Assembly (NCBI GenBank): GCA_018971925.1
Contig: JAGWZT010000006.1
Span: 1-19,659, forward strand
Direction of reading: 5' to 3'
Length of the DNA: 19,659 nt
Source: Lysobacteraceae bacterium
GTDB taxonomy: Bacteria > Pseudomonadota > Gammaproteobacteria > Xanthomonadales > Rhodanobacteraceae
Positions within the stretch are counted from its first letter, which is position 1. The number at the start of each line of letters is the position of its first letter. A program made the translations under genes and the position numbers. Below are positions 1-6,468 of this stretch, one piece after another. The notes under the pieces are model-generated. The model ran no database searches. It was not told where the DNA came from and saw only the letters and a list, made by a program, of their open reading frames with translations.

Positions 1-422
1 CCAACCGAGCCGGAGTGCCCGCCGCCACCGGCCATGGGAACCCCATTCCCGGCTTCCCGGAAGCTCGGCTCGACCTGTGGCTCGATGCGAACCGTAACCA
101 GGTAGGGCACCGTTGACGGAATCGATTGCAGGCGCGCCTTGATCGCTCCCGCCTGAAATGCCGGATCGTCCTGGTTGACAATGCGAAGCTTGATGTGCCG
201 ACCAAGACTCCATGTGGAAAATGTGTTGCTCACGGTCAAGCATTGCACATCGCTGGTGGATTCCAGGCCCGCACACGCCAAGTCGAGGGTAAAACGAGGC
301 TGGCCGTCGGACCCGAACAATCGCAGGGAAGACAATGCCGAATCTGCCTTCGCCGGCGACCCGCTGCACCCTTGCAGCATCGATGCAACGAGGATTAACG
401 CCACAGGCACAGGTCTGTGCAT
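1..422 (-). CDS. Putative lipoprotein, 3' end cut off by the window edge
   Basis: This reading frame runs leftwards from an ATG at 422 and stays open to the window edge, giving about 140 residues. The N-terminus MHRPVPVALILVASMLQGC is a short basic/hydrophobic signal ending in a lipobox (L-Q-G-C, Cys19), so the product is probably a lipid-anchored envelope protein. A GAGGG ribosome site lies about 7 bases upstream of the ATG, which supports this start. Two further cysteines (in DLACAG and DVQCLTV) could form a disulfide outside the cytoplasm. The last visible part is glycine-rich. I do not recognise the family and assign no function. It is divergent from alkB across a 195-bp gap. The plus-strand frames over the same bases look like shadows. 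Confidence 0.7.
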   Translation of the reverse strand, partial: MHRPVPVALILVASMLQGCSGSPAKADSALSSLRLFGSDGQPRFTLDLACAGLESTSDVQCLTVSNTFSTWSLGRHIKLRIVNQDDPAFQAGAIKARLQSIPSTVPYLVTVRIEPQVEPSFREAGNGVPMAGGGGHSGSV

Positions 423-617
423 GATTATCCCTCGATGATTCGGAGTGAACACGAATATTCCCCTGTTGTGGTACATCCCAGCCCGGGCCGCATGTCGTTG
501 AACATGATCCAGCCTTGAGCGCCCTGGAATAAAATTCACACCGGTCGACGAAGCGCTGCCGTTTCGAGGGAAACAGCCATTCGAGCGCCAATCATTGCAC
601 GCAGTCCCCATCCGCTC
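423..617. other. Divergent intergenic region, lipoprotein gene / alkB
   Basis: This 195-bp gap separates the leftward lipoprotein gene from alkB and must hold both of their promoters. It is more AT-rich than its surroundings. A TAAAAT hexamer at 530-535 resembles a -10 box for alkB, but I find no convincing -35 at 16-18 bp from it. I see no Ada-box-like or LexA-box-like site. No small gene is supported. Confidence 0.3.
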
Positions 618-1277
618 ATGCATGCTAGCACTTTGCCAATGTTCGATCAGCCATCGCTTGCTGGCAGGTGCGAGGACCTCGCGCCCGGCGCGTGGGTGCT
701 GCGCTGCTTTGCGCTGGACGCCGCGGAAAAGTTGCTGCGCGAGATCGAGCGGATCGCGGCACGCTCGCCGTTCCGGCACCTGGCCACGCCCGGCGGCAAG
801 AGGATGTCGGTGGCGATGACCAATTGCGGCGCGGTGGGCTGGTTCAGCGACCCGCGCGGCTACCGCTACACCTCGATCGACCCGGAAACCGGCAAGCCGT
901 GGCCAGCAATGCCGGAATCATTTATGAAACTCGCGGGCGAAGCAGCGGCTGCAGCCGGGTTCGATGCTTACGCGCCGGACGTGTGCCTGATCAATCGCTA
1001 CGAGATCGGCGCGCGGCTGACGTTGCACCAGGATCAGGACGAGCGCGACCGCCACTCGCCCATCGTGTCGGTGTCGCTCGGGTTGCCGGCGGCGTTCCTG
1101 TTCGGCGGCCTTGCGCGAACGGATCCGCAACGGCGTGTACCGCTCGTGCATGGCGATGTCGTGGTGTGGGGCGGCCCCTCGCGGATGCGTTATCACGGCG
1201 TGTTGCCGGTCAAGGACGGAGAGCATCCGTTGACTGGCGCACTTCGCTATAACTTGACTTTCCGCGTCGCACGCTGA
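618..1277 (+). CDS. alkB: AlkB, Fe(II)/2-oxoglutarate DNA demethylase
   Basis: AlkB directly reverses alkylation damage (1-methyladenine, 3-methylcytosine) in DNA and RNA by oxidative demethylation. The 219-residue product follows the E. coli protein closely: SPFRHLATPGG and MSVAMTNCG near 50-70, KPWPAMPESF near 93-102, the iron ligands His137 and Asp139 in LHQDQDE and His193 in RYHGVLP, and the 2-oxoglutarate arginines Arg210 and Arg216 in the C-terminal RYNLTFR. The length is normal for the family. Two starts are possible: ATG 618, or ATG 639, which begins MFDQPSLAGR and matches the E. coli N-terminus better. Neither has a strong ribosome site. It is not next to ada here; a new promoter begins just after its stop codon. 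Confidence 0.96.
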   Translation: MHASTLPMFDQPSLAGRCEDLAPGAWVLRCFALDAAEKLLREIERIAARSPFRHLATPGGKRMSVAMTNCGAVGWFSDPRGYRYTSIDPETGKPWPAMPESFMKLAGEAAAAAGFDAYAPDVCLINRYEIGARLTLHQDQDERDRHSPIVSVSLGLPAAFLFGGLARTDPQRRVPLVHGDVVVWGGPSRMRYHGVLPVKDGEHPLTGALRYNLTFRVAR

Positions 1278-1279
1278 TC

Positions 1280-1308
1280 TTGCCGAGGCAAATCGTACGC
1301 ACTAGATT
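1280..1308 (+). promoter_or_regulatory. Candidate sigma-70 promoter of glnL-glnG
   Basis: TTGCCG (1280-1285) and TAGATT (1303-1308) are separated by exactly 17 bp, and each matches 4 of 6 consensus positions. Transcription would start around 1314-1316, on or next to the glnL ATG at 1315, so the message would be essentially leaderless. Consistent with this, there is no Shine-Dalgarno sequence in front of the ATG. The NtrC-like operator covers the -10 box. This is inference from sequence only. Confidence 0.45.
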
Positions 1309-1313
1309 GGTGC
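1299..1313. promoter_or_regulatory. NtrC-type operator
   Basis: GCACTAGATTGGTGC is an imperfect palindrome (GCACTA / TGGTGC with a 3-bp centre). It matches the NtrC consensus GCACCA-N3-TGGTGC with one mismatch, and as I recall it differs by only one base from a well-known NtrC site upstream of E. coli glnA. It lies 2 bp before the glnL start codon and overlaps the candidate -10 box. That position fits repression of ntrBC by its own regulator, as known for E. coli glnLp. Confidence 0.7.
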
Positions 1314-1314
1314 A

Positions 1315-2334
1315 ATGACGCGCACCAAGCTGGCAACGGCATCACTCGATCAACTTGCCACCGGCGTGGCCCGGCTGGACGTTGACGGGCGCGTGAGCTA
1401 CGCGAACCCGGCTTTCATCGAGCATACCGGCTATGGGTTGTCGCGGATTCTCGGTCAGACGTTCGAGGTGCTGAAGCCGGATGGCGACCGCCTGCATGCG
1501 TTCGCACTGCGGGCAGGGGCGGAACACGGCACGCTCGACCTGCCCGGCGTGGCGGTTTGCCCTACACCGGGCAACGAGGTGCTGCTCGATTTCAGCTTCA
1601 CGCCCTCCGGCGACGGCGTGTGGGTCGAAACCCGTCCGGCCGGGACGGCGAGTGGCGCCACGCGCGTGTCGGAATCGCTGCGTGGCTTCGCGCACGAAAT
1701 CCGCAATCCATTGGCGGCGATTTCCGGCGCGGCGCAATTGCTGGAACAACGCGCGGGCGACGCCCGGCAGCGCGAGCTCGCACAACTGATCCGCGACGAA
1801 TCGGCGCGGCTGGCGACCCTGGCCGAACGCCTGCTGGGCGCGCGCCACGCGATGGCGACGCGCGCCGTCAACGTGCACGCAATGCTGGAACGGGCCGCGG
1901 AATTGCTGCAGGCCGAACGCGGCGACGTCGCCATCGTGCGCGACTACGACCCCAGCCTGCCCGCGTGGCACGGCGACCCCGATCGCCTGCTGCAGGCGAC
2001 CCTGAACCTGGTGCGCAATGCGGTGGAAGCCAACGCGGGGCGAATCGTCCTGCGCAGCCGCGCCGAAGCCGGATGGCGCGACGCGCACGGACAGCGCGTG
2101 CCGGCGTTGCGCATCGAAGTCGAAGACGACGGCGACGGCATTCCCGACGCCGTCGCGACGACGTTGTTCGAACCGATGGTGTCGGGTCGCGCGGATGGAA
2201 CGGGGCTGGGGCTTGCCCTTGCACGCGAAATCGCACGCGAACACGGTGGCGAGCTGACCCTGCAGCAGCGGCAGACGGGATCGTGTTTCGTGCTGCTGCT
2301 GCCCCGCCATCCGCGCCCGGGAGAACACGCATGA
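1315..2334 (+). CDS. glnL: GlnL/NtrB nitrogen sensor histidine kinase
   Basis: This is the cytoplasmic kinase/phosphatase that phosphorylates NtrC when nitrogen is short, normally under PII (GlnB) control. The 339-residue protein has no membrane segment. A PAS domain occupies roughly 10-110 (GVARLDVDGRVSYANPAF). The H-box GFAHEIRNPLAAISG carries the phospho-acceptor His127, and the tail QLLE follows. The ATPase domain shows the N-box LNLVRNAVEA (230-239), the G1 box DDGDGIP (271-277) and the G2 box GTGLGL (295-300). Domain order and length are typical of NtrB. The stop codon overlaps the glnG start (ATGA), so the two are translationally coupled. No glnA lies upstream in this window; alkB takes that place. 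Confidence 0.95.
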   Translation: MTRTKLATASLDQLATGVARLDVDGRVSYANPAFIEHTGYGLSRILGQTFEVLKPDGDRLHAFALRAGAEHGTLDLPGVAVCPTPGNEVLLDFSFTPSGDGVWVETRPAGTASGATRVSESLRGFAHEIRNPLAAISGAAQLLEQRAGDARQRELAQLIRDESARLATLAERLLGARHAMATRAVNVHAMLERAAELLQAERGDVAIVRDYDPSLPAWHGDPDRLLQATLNLVRNAVEANAGRIVLRSRAEAGWRDAHGQRVPALRIEVEDDGDGIPDAVATTLFEPMVSGRADGTGLGLALAREIAREHGGELTLQQRQTGSCFVLLLPRHPRPGEHA

Positions 2335-3740
2335 GTGACATCTACATCGTCGATGACGACCGCGCGGTGCGCTTCGTGCTGGCGACGGCCCTGCGCGATG
2401 CGGGCCACGCGGTCACCGAGTTCGCCGATGCCGAAGCCGCGCGACGCGCATTGCGGCAGGCGATTCCGGACCTGCTGGTCAGCGATGTGCGATTGCCCGG
2501 CGACGACGGCCTCACCCTGTTGCGCGAAGCGAAGTCCACGCATCCGAATCTGCCGGTGATCGTGATGAGCGCCTTCACCGACGTCGCGACCACCGCGGCC
2601 GCCTACCGCGAAGGCGCGGCGGATTATCTGGCGAAACCGTTCGATCTCGCGCACGCGGTAGCCTCTGCGCAACGTGCGGTCGGCGAATCGGTGCAGGCCG
2701 GGCAGCCATCGCGCACGGCGGTCCCGCATCACGCATTGCTTGGTGAAAGTCCACCGATGCGCGAAGTGTTCCGCCTGATCGGACGCGTCGCGGCCAGCGA
2801 TCTGAACGTGTTGATCACGGGCGAAACCGGCACCGGGAAGGAGCTGGTCGCGCGCGCACTGCACGAAGAAAGCGCGCGGCACGCGCGGCCGTTCGTCGCG
2901 CTCAACACCGCGGCGATTCCCGCTGAGCTGCTGGAGTCGGAATTGTTCGGCCACGAAGCCGGCGCTTTCACAGGTGCGCAGCGACGCAGCGCGGGCCGTT
3001 TCGAGCAGGCCGAAGGGGGCACGTTGTTTCTAGACGAAATCGGCGACATGCCATTGGCTTTGCAAACGCGCCTGCTGCGCGTGCTGGCCGGCGGCGAGTT
3101 CTATCGCGTGGGCGGACGCGAGTTGATCCGCAGCAACGTGCGCGTACTGGCGGCGACGCACCAGGATCTCGACGCGAAGGTCGTGCGCGGCGAATTCCGC
3201 GCCGACCTGATGCACCGGCTCGACGTGTTGCGCATCCACCTGCCGGCCCTGCGCGAACGGCGCGCTGACATTCCCCTGCTGGCAAGGCAATTTCTCGCCG
3301 ATGCTGTAAACGACCTGGGTTTGCCTGAGAAACGTTTCACCCAACCCGCGCTGCACACGCTGGCGCAACGCGATTTCCCCGGCAACGTCCGGCAACTGGA
3401 AAACCTGTGCCGGCGGTTGGCCGTGATCGCACCGGGTACGACCATTCGCCGTGAGGATCTGGACGATGCCGGCGCGACACGCACGCAGGCCGTGCACGGA
3501 GCGCTGCCATGGGAATCGGTGTTGCGGACCTGGGCTGACGCGGAACTCGCCGGCGGCGCAGAAAACCTGCATGCGCGGGCGCGCGGGCGTTTCGATCGCG
3601 TATTGCTGGACGCTGCGCTCGCGGTGCACGATGGGCATCGTCAAAAAGCGGCCAAGGCATTGGGCCTCGGCCGCAATACCCTGACACGCAAACTCGGCAG
3701 TTCGCGCAAACGGCGCGGGCAGCAAAAAGACAAGGAGTGA
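2331..3740 (+). CDS. glnG: GlnG/NtrC sigma-54 response regulator
   Basis: NtrC activates sigma-54 promoters of nitrogen-assimilation genes after phosphorylation by NtrB. The 469-residue protein has a receiver domain (1-115) with acidic pocket Asp8-Asp10, phospho-acceptor Asp52 in SDVRLPGDDG and Lys102 in AKPF. Its AAA+ domain (about 135-370) carries Walker A GETGTGKE (164-171), the sigma-54 contact loop GAFTGA (211-216) and Walker B TLFLDEIGDM (231-240). A Fis-type helix-turn-helix ends the protein (HRQKAAKALGLGRNTLTRKL). A lysine/arginine-rich tail of about 13 residues follows the helix-turn-helix. The frame is open far upstream inside glnL, but the family N-terminus MSDIYIVDDD fixes the start at 2331, in the ATGA overlap. 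Confidence 0.96.
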   Translation: MSDIYIVDDDRAVRFVLATALRDAGHAVTEFADAEAARRALRQAIPDLLVSDVRLPGDDGLTLLREAKSTHPNLPVIVMSAFTDVATTAAAYREGAADYLAKPFDLAHAVASAQRAVGESVQAGQPSRTAVPHHALLGESPPMREVFRLIGRVAASDLNVLITGETGTGKELVARALHEESARHARPFVALNTAAIPAELLESELFGHEAGAFTGAQRRSAGRFEQAEGGTLFLDEIGDMPLALQTRLLRVLAGGEFYRVGGRELIRSNVRVLAATHQDLDAKVVRGEFRADLMHRLDVLRIHLPALRERRADIPLLARQFLADAVNDLGLPEKRFTQPALHTLAQRDFPGNVRQLENLCRRLAVIAPGTTIRREDLDDAGATRTQAVHGALPWESVLRTWADAELAGGAENLHARARGRFDRVLLDAALAVHDGHRQKAAKALGLGRNTLTRKLGSSRKRRGQQKDKE

Positions 3741-3745
3741 CGCGC

Positions 3746-4207
3746 ATGCCGATTGTGATCCGGACCGCGGAAGTCGCCGACGTTGCTTTCCTGGTGGAAT
3801 GCAACGCCGCGATGGCATTGGAGACCGAGCACAAGACGCTCGATCGCGACGTCTTGACGCGCGGAACGCAGGCGGTGTTCGACGATCCGCGGCGCGGGTT
3901 CTACCTGATCGCCGAGCTGGACGGCGATCCCGCCGGCTGCCTGCTCATCACCTTCGAATGGAGCGACTGGCGCAACGGCGACTGGTGGTGGTTCCAGAGC
4001 GTGTACGTGACGAAAACTGCGCGCCGCGCCGGGGTATTCCGCGCGCTCTACGCCGATGTCGAACACCGCGCGCGTGCGGCGGGCGCCGTGGGGTTGCGGC
4101 TGTACGTCGAGCGCGACAACGAACGGGCGCAGCAAACTTATGTGTCGCTCGGGATGGAGGAAGAGGCGTACAAGATGCTGCGACGCGGGTTCATCCATTT
4201 CGTGTAG
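3746..4207 (+). CDS. GNAT-family N-acetyltransferase
   Basis: A 153-residue single-domain acetyltransferase that should transfer an acetyl group from acetyl-CoA to an amine; the substrate cannot be read from sequence. The acetyl-CoA loop is SVYVTKTARRAGVFRALY (85-102), with the pyrophosphate-binding R-R-A-G-V-F at 93-98. The closing strand/helix LRLYVERDNERAQQTYVSLGM (118-137) is also typical of GNAT. I chose ATG 3746 because AAGGAG at 3732-3737 sits 8 bases before it; the in-frame GTG at 3737 overlaps that ribosome site. Only 5 bases separate it from the glnG stop, so it is probably the third gene of the ntrBC transcript. Its TAG stop lies inside the REP-like repeat that follows. Confidence 0.85.
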   Translation: MPIVIRTAEVADVAFLVECNAAMALETEHKTLDRDVLTRGTQAVFDDPRRGFYLIAELDGDPAGCLLITFEWSDWRNGDWWWFQSVYVTKTARRAGVFRALYADVEHRARAAGAVGLRLYVERDNERAQQTYVSLGMEEEAYKMLRRGFIHFV

Positions 4208-4288
4208 GAGCGGAAACCGCGACCCGTGGCAGAAGACGCCAACGGCGAGGGCATCCCGGGTGGGTCGGGCCTTCCGGCCCCTCCTACA
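4203..4288. repeat. REP-like palindromic intergenic repeat (TGTAGGAG type)
   Basis: The 86-bp element begins with TGTAGGAG (4203-4210) and ends with the exact inverse CTCCTACA (4281-4288). It contains a second pair, CGACCC (4220-4225) and GGGTCG (4262-4267), and a small hairpin GGGCC-TTCC-GGCCC near its right end. This plan is typical of REP/BIME-like dispersed repeats in xanthomonads and pseudomonads. It occupies nearly the whole gap between the acetyltransferase and thiolase genes, supplies the former's TAG stop codon and could act as a transcription attenuator. Family membership is inferred; copies elsewhere in the genome cannot be seen. Confidence 0.75.
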
Positions 4289-4302
4289 ATGAAGGAAATC
4301 GC

Positions 4303-5601
4303 ATGGGAGCCGGGATCATGATTCCACAAACCCGCCGCGTCGCCGTGCTGGGCGGCGTGCGCATTCCGTTCTGCAAGCGCGACACGGCGTACGCCGACCT
4401 CGGCAACTTCGGCATGTCGGTGGAAGTGCTGGGCGCGCTGGTCGAGAAGTTCGGTCTGCACGGAATGGAACTGGGCGAAGTCGCATTCGGCGCAGTGATG
4501 AAGCATCCCGCCGACTGGAACCTTGCGCGCGAAGCGCTGCAATCGTCCGGGCTCGCGATGACCACGCCCGGCATCACCACGGCGCGCGCCTGCGGCACTT
4601 CCCTGGACAACGCGATCCTCATTGCGCAGAAGATCGCAACCGGCCAGATCGAGGCCGGCATCGGCGGCGGTTCGGACACGACCAGCCAGGTTCCGCTGAC
4701 GTATTCCAACCGCCTGCAACAACGCCTGCTGGATTTGAATCGCGCAAAAACATTCGGACAAAAGCTGCGCGCCGCGGCCCGCGGATTTCGCCTGCGCGAA
4801 CTGAAACCGCAAGTGCCGGGCGTGGTGGAACCGCGCACGGGCCTGTCGATGGGCCAGCACTGCGAAAAAATGGCGCGCGAATGGAAGATCGGCCGTGCCG
4901 AGCAGGATCAGTGGGCGCTGGAAAGCCATCGCAAGCTCGCCGCCGCCTACGACGCCGGCTTCTTCGAGGACCTGGTGATTCCTTTTCGCGGCGTCGCACG
5001 CGACAACCTGCTGCGTGCCGATACCACGCTGGAAAAACTCGCCGCACTGAAACCCGCGTTCGATCGCACCTCCGGCAAGGGTACGCTTACGGCCGGCAAT
5101 TCCTCCGCGCTGTCGGACGGCGCGGCGGCGGTGCTGCTGGCCAGCGAGGATTGGGCCGCCGCGCACAAGCTGCCGGTGCTGGCGTATCTCACCTTCGCGG
5201 AAGTCGCCGGCGTCGATTACGTGCACGGCGAGGGCTTGCTGATGGCACCGACCATCGCGGTGCCTCGCATGCTGCAACGCGCCGGACTCAAATTGCAGGA
5301 TTTCGATTTCTACGAAATCCACGAAGCCTTCGCCGCGCAGGTGCTGTGCCAGTTGCGCGCGTGGGAATCGCCGGATTACTGCCGCAACCGGCTGGGATTG
5401 GACGCGCCGCTGGGTTCCATCGATGCGGCGAAGATCAACGTCAACGGATCGAGCCTTGCGACCGGGCACCCGTTTGCCGCCACCGGCGCGCGCATCGTGG
5501 CGACGCTGGCCAAGCTGCTTGTGCAGAAGGGTTCCGGCCGCGGGCTGATCTCGATCTGCACCGCGGGCGGGATGGGAGTGGTGGCCATCATGGAGCGGTA
5601 G
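4303..5601 (+). CDS. FadI-type acetyl-CoA C-acyltransferase (thiolase)
   Basis: A 432-residue thiolase, which either cleaves 3-ketoacyl-CoA in beta-oxidation or condenses two acetyl-CoA. The nucleophilic cysteine is Cys97 in TARACGTSLDNAI. The catalytic histidine is His389 in GHPFAATGAR, and the second catalytic cysteine is Cys419 in SICTAGGMG; EIHEAFAAQ (His340) is the other conserved block. GHPFAATGAR is characteristic of the FadI/mitochondrial trifunctional-beta branch rather than the FadA branch. No fadJ-like partner is adjacent, so assignment to the FadIJ complex is uncertain. ATG 4303 has GAAGGA six bases upstream; ATG 4318, with GGAG eight bases upstream, is an alternative. The TAG stop is in the next palindromic repeat. 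Confidence 0.92.
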   Translation: MGAGIMIPQTRRVAVLGGVRIPFCKRDTAYADLGNFGMSVEVLGALVEKFGLHGMELGEVAFGAVMKHPADWNLAREALQSSGLAMTTPGITTARACGTSLDNAILIAQKIATGQIEAGIGGGSDTTSQVPLTYSNRLQQRLLDLNRAKTFGQKLRAAARGFRLRELKPQVPGVVEPRTGLSMGQHCEKMAREWKIGRAEQDQWALESHRKLAAAYDAGFFEDLVIPFRGVARDNLLRADTTLEKLAALKPAFDRTSGKGTLTAGNSSALSDGAAAVLLASEDWAAAHKLPVLAYLTFAEVAGVDYVHGEGLLMAPTIAVPRMLQRAGLKLQDFDFYEIHEAFAAQVLCQLRAWESPDYCRNRLGLDAPLGSIDAAKINVNGSSLATGHPFAATGARIVATLAKLLVQKGSGRGLISICTAGGMGVVAIMER

Positions 5602-5684
5602 GTTGGGCTGAATGCAATGAAACCCAACGCGATCGTGTCGAAGGTGTTGGGCTTCCGCCGATAAAGCCGGCGTCAGCCCAACCT
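5600..5684. repeat. Palindromic intergenic repeat (AGGTTGGGCTG type)
   Basis: AGGTTGGGCTG (5600-5610) and its exact inverse CAGCCCAACCT (5674-5684) bound an 85-bp element. An inner pair, CCCAAC (5623-5628) and GTTGGG (5646-5651), makes it a nested palindrome. Short elements starting (G)TAGGTTGGGCTG are dispersed in many proteobacterial genomes (established pattern, recalled rather than searched). It lies between the convergent thiolase and DUF1232 genes, where the hairpin could terminate transcription from both sides. Its sequence differs from the repeat at 4203-4288. Confidence 0.78.
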
Positions 5685-5698
5685 GCAGATGTTCGCGC

Positions 5699-6271
5699 TC
5701 AACTCACCTTGAACAGCGTCGGCCGCCACGCACCGCTGGAATAGGAGTCACGGCGGCGGCGCTGCATCAGCGCGATCGCTTCGGCGGCTTGCGCATCCGC
5801 CCAGTCGGCGCGCTGCACCATCAGCTTTTCCGGATCCAGCCCGCGCGAACGGGCTTCTTCCGCACGCCACGCGACGAAGTCGTCGTAGGCCTCGATTTCG
5901 AAGCGCAGATCCCGGCGGCACAACTCGATCATGATGGCGTCGTCGAGGAAGCCCAGCACAGGCACGCTGTCGGGAATGGCGTCGTTGGGATCGGCCAGAT
6001 ACGCCAACGCGGCGAGTACCCGCCTGCGATCGTCCTCGGGCAGATTGAAGCCCACGTCGCGGGACATCGCGATCAGCGACTCCACGCTGCCGATGCGCTC
6101 GGAGATGAACGGCGGTGCGGAAGCGCCCCGCGTTTCATCCAGCAGTTTCTGAGCCGCCGCGATGATCGTACCGGCATCCTCGTCCTTGACGCTGGCTTGC
6201 ACGTCATGCATGCCTTTGACGAAGAACTGCAGGTCGTCGTCACTCAACTGGATGTTGATGTCCATCGGCAT
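5699..6271 (-). CDS. DUF1232 (YkvA-like) family protein
   Basis: The 190-residue product contains the DUF1232 signature at about 85-122, LAALAYLADPNDAIPDSVPVLGFLDDAI, with its conserved D-P-x-D-x-I-P-D and G-x-x-D-D residues. An acidic N-terminal helical part (about 1-80) precedes it, and a charged helical tail containing RRRR (171-174) follows. The molecular function of the family is unknown; many members are small membrane-associated proteins, but I see no clear transmembrane helix here. The start ATG 6271 has GAGGA seven bases upstream; ATG 6265 is an alternative two codons in. It converges on the thiolase gene across the palindromic repeat. Confidence 0.85.
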   Translation of the reverse strand: MPMDINIQLSDDDLQFFVKGMHDVQASVKDEDAGTIIAAAQKLLDETRGASAPPFISERIGSVESLIAMSRDVGFNLPEDDRRRVLAALAYLADPNDAIPDSVPVLGFLDDAIMIELCRRDLRFEIEAYDDFVAWRAEEARSRGLDPEKLMVQRADWADAQAAEAIALMQRRRRDSYSSGAWRPTLFKVS

Positions 6272-6304
6272 GGCTGAATCCTCGAACGGGCGGCTGAATG
6301 CGCC

Positions 6305-6333
6305 AGCGTAGCGACAGGTTTCGATGGCGTCAA
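6305..6333 (-). promoter_or_regulatory. Candidate promoter of the DUF1232 gene
   Basis: On the minus strand, TTGACG (6333-6328; 5 of 6 to the -35 consensus) and TACGCT (6310-6305; weak -10) are exactly 17 bp apart. The start codon at 6271 lies about 34 bases past the -10 box. The -10 match is poor, so this is tentative. Confidence 0.35.
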
Positions 6334-6359
6334 TTAGCCATCAAAGGTAACGGCTTTTG

Positions 6360-6385
6360 TGGAAAATCAGGCCATGGATGGCCGT
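6360..6385 (+). repeat. Short dispersed repeat, copy 1 (core GGCCATGGATGGCC)
   Basis: A 26-bp segment that recurs at 8364-8388 with one A missing and three T-to-C changes. Its core, GGCCAT-GG-ATGGCC (6370-6383), is a small perfect inverted repeat. CCATGGA (6372-6378) can also pair with TCCATGG (6395-6401). It lies in the gap between the 5' end of the DUF1232 gene and the 3' end of the phospholipase D gene. Confidence 0.6.
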
Positions 6386-6468
6386 TCTGGGCTTCCATGG
6401 TCCGGCAAGCCTGCGCCCGCGGTGGCACTTCAACGGAGCAGCGATCATGGACGATCGCACGCATATGT

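Noticed and set aside
455..480. Possible LexA box (CTGT...) in the gap upstream of alkB
   Set aside because: The right half-site ACAG is missing at the required spacing.
1557..2330. Upstream extension of the glnG frame inside glnL
   Set aside because: The extension is Arg/Ala-rich shadow sequence; NtrC homologues start at MSDIYIVDDD, which coincides with the ATGA overlap at 2331.
3799..4302. Upstream extension of the thiolase frame through the acetyltransferase gene and the REP-like repeat
   Set aside because: Thiolases start near MIPQTRRVAVLGG; the extension is a shadow frame of the GNAT gene.
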